10,667 nt of DNA from Promethearchaeota archaeon (GTDB taxonomy: Archaea; Asgardarchaeota; Lokiarchaeia; Sigynarchaeales; SOKP01): contig JAHLWT010000129.1 of the NCBI GenBank assembly GCA_019057775.1, positions 1-10,667 on the forward strand. The letters are read 5' to 3'. The notes under the pieces are model-generated. The model was given only the letters and a program-made list of their open reading frames with translations. It did no database searches and was not told where the DNA came from. The position numbers and the translations under genes are program-made. This document shows positions 6,983 to 10,667 of this stretch, piece after piece; the stretch's first letter is position 1; each line of letters starts with the position of its first letter.

Positions 6983-8152
6983 TTAAATCTGTTGCAATTC
7001 TTCATAAACATTTATTAAAGCCTGGGAGTCATGTTCCCAATTATATTTTTTCTTTACCCAAAATTTCCCGTTTCTTCCTAATTCTTTATCATTGTTCTTA
7101 GTCAAACCTTCCAGGATATTAACCAATTCAGTATATTTATCTTCCCTGTAAATGTATCCTGAGTTCGTTTCACGGATGATCCTTTCAATCGGTTCACAGT
7201 TTGATGCAATAACGGGTTTTTCAGCATACATATACTGGAAAAGTTTATGAGGTATAGTAGTATCCGTATGTTCTGATTTTAGGTGGGGAATAACTGCAAA
7301 ATCTGCTTCGTTCAGAAATTCAATCATTTTCTTATAAGGCTGCCACCCATGAAAAACAACGCATTCATCCAGTTCCATTTGTTTTGATAAATTAATTAAT
7401 TGCGGCTGATAACTCCCCTCTCCCAGTATCCAGAATCGAATATTGGGTACACTGTGTTTTACAAGAGATAATGCCTTTATTACTGTTTGAAGGCCTCTGT
7501 GATAATTAATCCCACCAGCGTAAAATAATACTATTTTACCAGAAGATTTTTTCGGGATATTAATTTTAAAATGTTTTATATTGAGAGTGTTTGAAACAAC
7601 ATGGATATTTTCTTCATTGAGATTAAGCCTTACCAGTCTGTTTTTTGCCTCTTTCACAACTACAATAATACGGTCAACGTACTGCAATATTTCCCTTTCA
7701 TAATGAACCCACTTTTTATTAGGAGAAAGTATTTTCCCCATTATGGATTGAGTATGCTTTGAAATACGTAGATAAGCCGGCCAATTTTCATGTAAATCAG
7801 CTACTAACGGAACATTATATTTATTCTTTAGTTCAACCCCAACCCGAACCAAGGGCAGATCATGTACATGTATAGCGTCAAATTGTTCTCTCTTCAATAT
7901 TTGATATAGAAATTTCCTCCAGAAATTGAAATAAAAAGGAAATGTTAATGCTCCTACGCTTGATTTATATATTAAATCAGATATCGGTACCCGGTATACA
8001 GTAAGATCTCCTATTTTTTCCACAGATAGCCTGTTTTTTCTTGTAAAACAAGCTAAATGTATTTCGTGGCCTTTTTGCTGTAAAGTCTCAATTTCATTTT
8101 CAACCCTCAAATCAGGAGGAAATTCACGATCCAGAATCATTAAAATCTTCAT
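6983..8152 (-). CDS. Glycosyltransferase family 4 (GT-B fold)
   Basis: A 389-residue retaining glycosyltransferase, first gene of the minus-strand unit. The N-terminal acceptor domain begins MKILMILDREFPPDLRVENE, typical of the GT4 group, and carries DAIHVHDLPL (92-101) and ADLHENWPAY (118-127). The C-terminal donor domain starts near residue 206 with VLFYAGGINYHRGL (208-221), followed by FWILGEGSYQPQL (240-252), VVFHGWQPY (265-273) and TTIPHKLFQYMYAEKPVIAS (298-317), which aligns with the nucleotide-sugar-binding PxKLFEYM region of GT4 enzymes. In this copy the usual Glu of that helix is Gln306, a conservative change. Length is normal. No membrane helix is evident, so it probably acts at the inner leaflet of the cytoplasmic membrane on a lipid-linked acceptor. 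Donor sugar is unknown. The ATG has an AT-rich leader without Shine-Dalgarno. Confidence 0.9.
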   Translation of the reverse strand: MKILMILDREFPPDLRVENEIETLQQKGHEIHLACFTRKNRLSVEKIGDLTVYRVPISDLIYKSSVGALTFPFYFNFWRKFLYQILKREQFDAIHVHDLPLVRVGVELKNKYNVPLVADLHENWPAYLRISKHTQSIMGKILSPNKKWVHYEREILQYVDRIIVVVKEAKNRLVRLNLNEENIHVVSNTLNIKHFKINIPKKSSGKIVLFYAGGINYHRGLQTVIKALSLVKHSVPNIRFWILGEGSYQPQLINLSKQMELDECVVFHGWQPYKKMIEFLNEADFAVIPHLKSEHTDTTIPHKLFQYMYAEKPVIASNCEPIERIIRETNSGYIYREDKYTELVNILEGLTKNNDKELGRNGKFWVKKKYNWEHDSQALINVYEELQQI

Positions 8153-8247
8153 AAAGAAGAAATATTGAACAATAAGTTAGACTGTTAATTTATTTTGGAA
8201 ACTGTAAATTTAACCTTTATTTTACAAATAAATTTAAGTAATTCATT
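8153..8247. promoter_or_regulatory. Divergent promoter region between the glycan unit and YfhO
   Basis: This 95-bp AT-rich gap lies between divergent ATG codons and should hold promoters for both transcription units. For the plus strand, a TTTG at 8194-8197 followed 20 bases later by TATTTTAC (8218-8225) partly matches the Bacteroidetes TTTG / TAnnTTTG pattern, though the -7 box is poor. On the minus strand I could find no good match. There is no Shine-Dalgarno sequence before either start. The region is called from gene geometry; the exact promoter positions are guesses. Confidence 0.5.
8205..8237. repeat. Direct repeat of TAAATTTAA in the divergent spacer
   Basis: TAAATTTAA occurs at 8205-8213 and again at 8229-8237, with starts 24 bp apart. 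The core TAAATTTA is itself palindromic, so each copy could be a dimeric binding site. The surrounding DNA is very AT-rich, which makes chance recurrence plausible. Confidence 0.35.
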
Positions 8248-10667
8248 ATGAAGTATTCCTTTGTTAAACTCCTTATACCTCATTTGTCTGCTATAATTAT
8301 CTTCCTTGTAATAACATTTGCCTATTTTACTCCAATGCTTGAAGGTAAAAAAGTTAAACCACCTGATATAGTAAAATATCAGGGCATGGTTAAAGAAATT
8401 AGTGACTTTAAAGAACAGACCGGAGAGGTTAGTTTGTGGACTAACAGTATGTTTGGAGGAATGCCGGCATACCTGATCTCAGCGCCTCCTTCCCCTAATA
8501 TTTTGAAATATCTGCACAAATACATCACTTTGCTTGGTAAAAGACCTGCCAGCTTTTTATTCTTATATTTAATTGGTTTTTACATTACTTTGCTCATTTT
8601 CAGGGTAAATCCATGGCTTAGTTTAGTCGGCGCTATTGCTTTCGGTTTTTCCAGCTATTTTTTTATTATTATTGGCGCGGGACATTCATCAAAAGCTTTC
8701 GCCATTGGTTATATGTCTCCGATTATTGCGGGTGTATATTTTGCCATTACCCGCAAACCTTTATTAGGAGCCTTAATTGTCGGTATTTTTTTATCCCTTC
8801 AATTGTATGTAAACCATTTACAGATCACCTATTATACCCTTCTGATCATTTTTGTTTTTGGGATTTTTCAATTCGTCGATGCTATTCAGAAAAAGCAAGT
8901 TATTCAATTCTTTAGACCCTTTCTGTTTCTTTTTATTGCCGTAATTCTTGCCATTGGATCCAACATTGCGGCAATATGGACTACGTACGAATATGGTAAG
9001 TATTCAACCCGTAGTAAGTCTGAACTAACATTTGATAAAGAAAACAAAACCTCAGGATTGGATAAGGATTATATTCTGAATGATTATAGTTACGGAATTG
9101 CAGAAACCTTTAACTTGTTCATTCCGAATTTTGTGGGAGGCTCATCTTCTGATGTTTTAGGTACAAAATCAGAAACATTAAAAACATTAAAACGATTGAA
9201 TGTTCCAAATGCCCGACAAATCGCTGAACAAATTCCTCTATCATACTGGGGACCACAAAGATATACTGCCGGACCGGTATATATTGGTGCGGTTGTTGTT
9301 TTTTTATTCTTTTTCGGAGCATTTTTAGTTAAGGGTAAACTAAAGTGGTGGCTGGTTACGATAGTCATTTTTTCAATATTGCTGGCCTGGGGTAAACATC
9401 TTATATTCCTGTCCGAGTTTTTTATTGACTATTTCCCGGGCTATAACAAGTTCAGAACTGTATCCATGATCCTGGTTATAGCTGAATTTGCAATGCCACT
9501 TCTGGCAATTCTTGCAATCAAACAACTTATTGAAAACGAAATTCCGAAAGCTGAATTCAACAAGGCGCTAAAATACTCCCTGATTATCGCCGGTGGACTT
9601 GCCTTGATTTTTTCCATTATGCCGGGACTTTTCCTGAATTTCAAATCGCCCGGTGATCAGAATTTAATTAACTCGGGATGGCCAAATGAATTGCTAAATT
9701 CTATAAGAGCCGACAGAAAACATATATTGCAAACCGATGCTTTCAGATCCCTTCTTTTTATTTTATTTACTGCTGTTATTTTACTTGTTTTCCGGTTTAA
9801 AAAAATTTCAGTCAAAATCTTCTACGTTGGTCTTGGTCTTTTGATCCTTCTTGATTTATGGACCGTAAACAGAAGATACCTCAACAACGATAATTTTGTA
9901 ACCAAAAGGCAAGCAAAAGAACCTTATACCGCTACAAAAGCTGACCTGGAAATATTAAAGGATAAAGAACTGGATTTCAGGGTTCTCGATCTAACCGAAA
10001 GCACTTTCAACAGTTCAAGAACTTCCTATTTTCACAAATCCATCGGAGGATATCACGGGGCAAAAATGAAACGATACCAGGAAATCATCGAATTCTATAT
10101 TGGTGGCAGCATCCAAAATATCATAAATACCCTACGGAATAATTCGGGCCCTGAAACAATGAACAAAACCCTTTCAAATCAACAAGTTCTAAATATGTTA
10201 AATACCAAATATATTATTTACAATGGAAATGCGCCACCTTTAAATAACTCATACGCTCTGGGGAGTTGTTGGTTTGTGAAGAATTACAGAATTGTCGAAA
10301 ATGCAGATGAAGAGATTCTGTCCCTTGGTAAATTCAACCCCTCTGAAGAAGCCATTATTGATCAACGTTTTAAAGGATATTTAGACGACTATTCTATACA
10401 GGAGGATTCAACTGCTATTATACAATTGCTGAAATATCAGCCTAACAAGTTACTTTACCATAGTAGTTGCAATACCAACCAACTCGCTATATTTTCTGAA
10501 ATTTATTATGATAAAGGCTGGAATGTTTGGATCGATGGAAAATCTGCAAATTATTTCAGGGTTAATTATGTTCTCAGAGGAATGATCATTCCACAAGGTT
10601 CACATGAAATTGAGTTCAAATTTGAACAGAAATCATATTTCATTAGCAGAAAAATTGCATTACCAAG
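8248..10667 (+). CDS. YfhO-family membrane protein, probable GT-C glycosyltransferase (3' end missing)
   Basis: An open frame from ATG 8248 runs without a stop to the window edge: 806 complete codons plus two bases. The N-terminal half is strongly hydrophobic with many helices (first about 9-28, then 101-118, 122-142, 153-167 and onward), and the C-terminal part from about residue 560 is a large soluble domain. Family landmarks are an extracytoplasmic first loop with KVKPPDIVKYQGM (35-47, D40 a possible catalytic Asp) and MFGGMPAY (68-75), then YWGPQRYTAGPVYIGA (333-348), YNKFRTVSMILVI (399-411) and, near the end, IYYDKGWNVWIDG (752-764). Bacteroidetes members are usually a little over 800 residues, so only a short tail is likely missing. 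In Bacillus subtilis, YfhO takes part in extracytoplasmic glycosylation of lipoteichoic acid; the role in Bacteroidetes is unproven. It is divergently transcribed from the glycan unit. The gene is intact as far as seen. Confidence 0.88.
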   Translation, partial: MKYSFVKLLIPHLSAIIIFLVITFAYFTPMLEGKKVKPPDIVKYQGMVKEISDFKEQTGEVSLWTNSMFGGMPAYLISAPPSPNILKYLHKYITLLGKRPASFLFLYLIGFYITLLIFRVNPWLSLVGAIAFGFSSYFFIIIGAGHSSKAFAIGYMSPIIAGVYFAITRKPLLGALIVGIFLSLQLYVNHLQITYYTLLIIFVFGIFQFVDAIQKKQVIQFFRPFLFLFIAVILAIGSNIAAIWTTYEYGKYSTRSKSELTFDKENKTSGLDKDYILNDYSYGIAETFNLFIPNFVGGSSSDVLGTKSETLKTLKRLNVPNARQIAEQIPLSYWGPQRYTAGPVYIGAVVVFLFFFGAFLVKGKLKWWLVTIVIFSILLAWGKHLIFLSEFFIDYFPGYNKFRTVSMILVIAEFAMPLLAILAIKQLIENEIPKAEFNKALKYSLIIAGGLALIFSIMPGLFLNFKSPGDQNLINSGWPNELLNSIRADRKHILQTDAFRSLLFILFTAVILLVFRFKKISVKIFYVGLGLLILLDLWTVNRRYLNNDNFVTKRQAKEPYTATKADLEILKDKELDFRVLDLTESTFNSSRTSYFHKSIGGYHGAKMKRYQEIIEFYIGGSIQNIINTLRNNSGPETMNKTLSNQQVLNMLNTKYIIYNGNAPPLNNSYALGSCWFVKNYRIVENADEEILSLGKFNPSEEAIIDQRFKGYLDDYSIQEDSTAIIQLLKYQPNKLLYHSSCNTNQLAIFSEIYYDKGWNVWIDGKSANYFRVNYVLRGMIIPQGSHEIEFKFEQKSYFISRKIALP

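Noticed and set aside
6378..6986. Plus-strand open frames opposite the oxidoreductase gene (6378-6599 and 6780-6986)
   Set aside because: Both are antisense to strongly conserved MDR-domain coding sequence and show no recognisable protein features.
9090..9644. Minus-strand open frames opposite the YfhO gene (9090-9368, 9119-9322, 9441-9644)
   Set aside because: The plus strand here encodes conserved YfhO segments in one uninterrupted frame; the minus-strand frames overlap each other and lack family features.
1..10667. Search for CRISPR arrays, tRNA or rRNA genes, transposase or integrase genes, and toxin-antitoxin or defence genes
   Set aside because: None were seen: the window is almost fully occupied by seven large genes plus one gene tail, and the remaining gaps are all under 100 bp.

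Overview
The window looks like part of a Bacteroidetes (Bacteroidota) chromosome, probably a free-living or environmental member. This is inferred from three things: the overall AT-rich sequence, the absence of clear Shine-Dalgarno sequences before most starts (AT-rich leaders, all ATG), and a very large YfhO-type membrane protein of the form common in that phylum. I cannot name a genus.

Layout: positions 3-95 (+) hold the last 30 codons of an unidentified gene. It converges on a tight six-gene unit on the minus strand that runs from about 8152 down to 162. In transcription order the unit encodes a GT4 glycosyltransferase (8152-6983), a fused two-domain oxidoreductase with an MDR alcohol-dehydrogenase-like half and a Gfo/Idh/MocA half (6970-4814), a GT2 glycosyltransferase (4779-3892), a SAM methyltransferase with an N-terminal zinc-ribbon-like segment (3869-2898), an uncharacterised predicted alpha/alpha-toroid protein (2865-1648), and a MOP-superfamily flippase (1658-162). 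Gaps are 12-34 bp and the last two genes overlap by 11 bp, so one transcript is likely. A 95-bp AT-rich divergent intergenic region separates this unit from a YfhO-family membrane protein on the plus strand (8248 to the window end, 3' end missing).

Working model (inference): this is a surface-glycan biosynthesis locus. The two glycosyltransferases build a lipid-linked sugar or oligosaccharide, the oxidoreductase and methyltransferase modify a sugar, and the flippase exports the product. The toroid protein acts in an unknown way on the glycan or its precursor. No priming transferase, polymerase or chain-length regulator is present, although the six-gene unit is bounded by opposite-strand genes on both sides. 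YfhO may be an extracytoplasmic GT-C glycosyltransferase, but it belongs to a separate transcription unit.

I see no tRNA, rRNA, CRISPR array, insertion sequence or phage gene. I found no clearly new system. The most interesting items are the toroid protein, the oxidoreductase with apparently lost zinc ligands, and a local GC peak inside the flippase gene.
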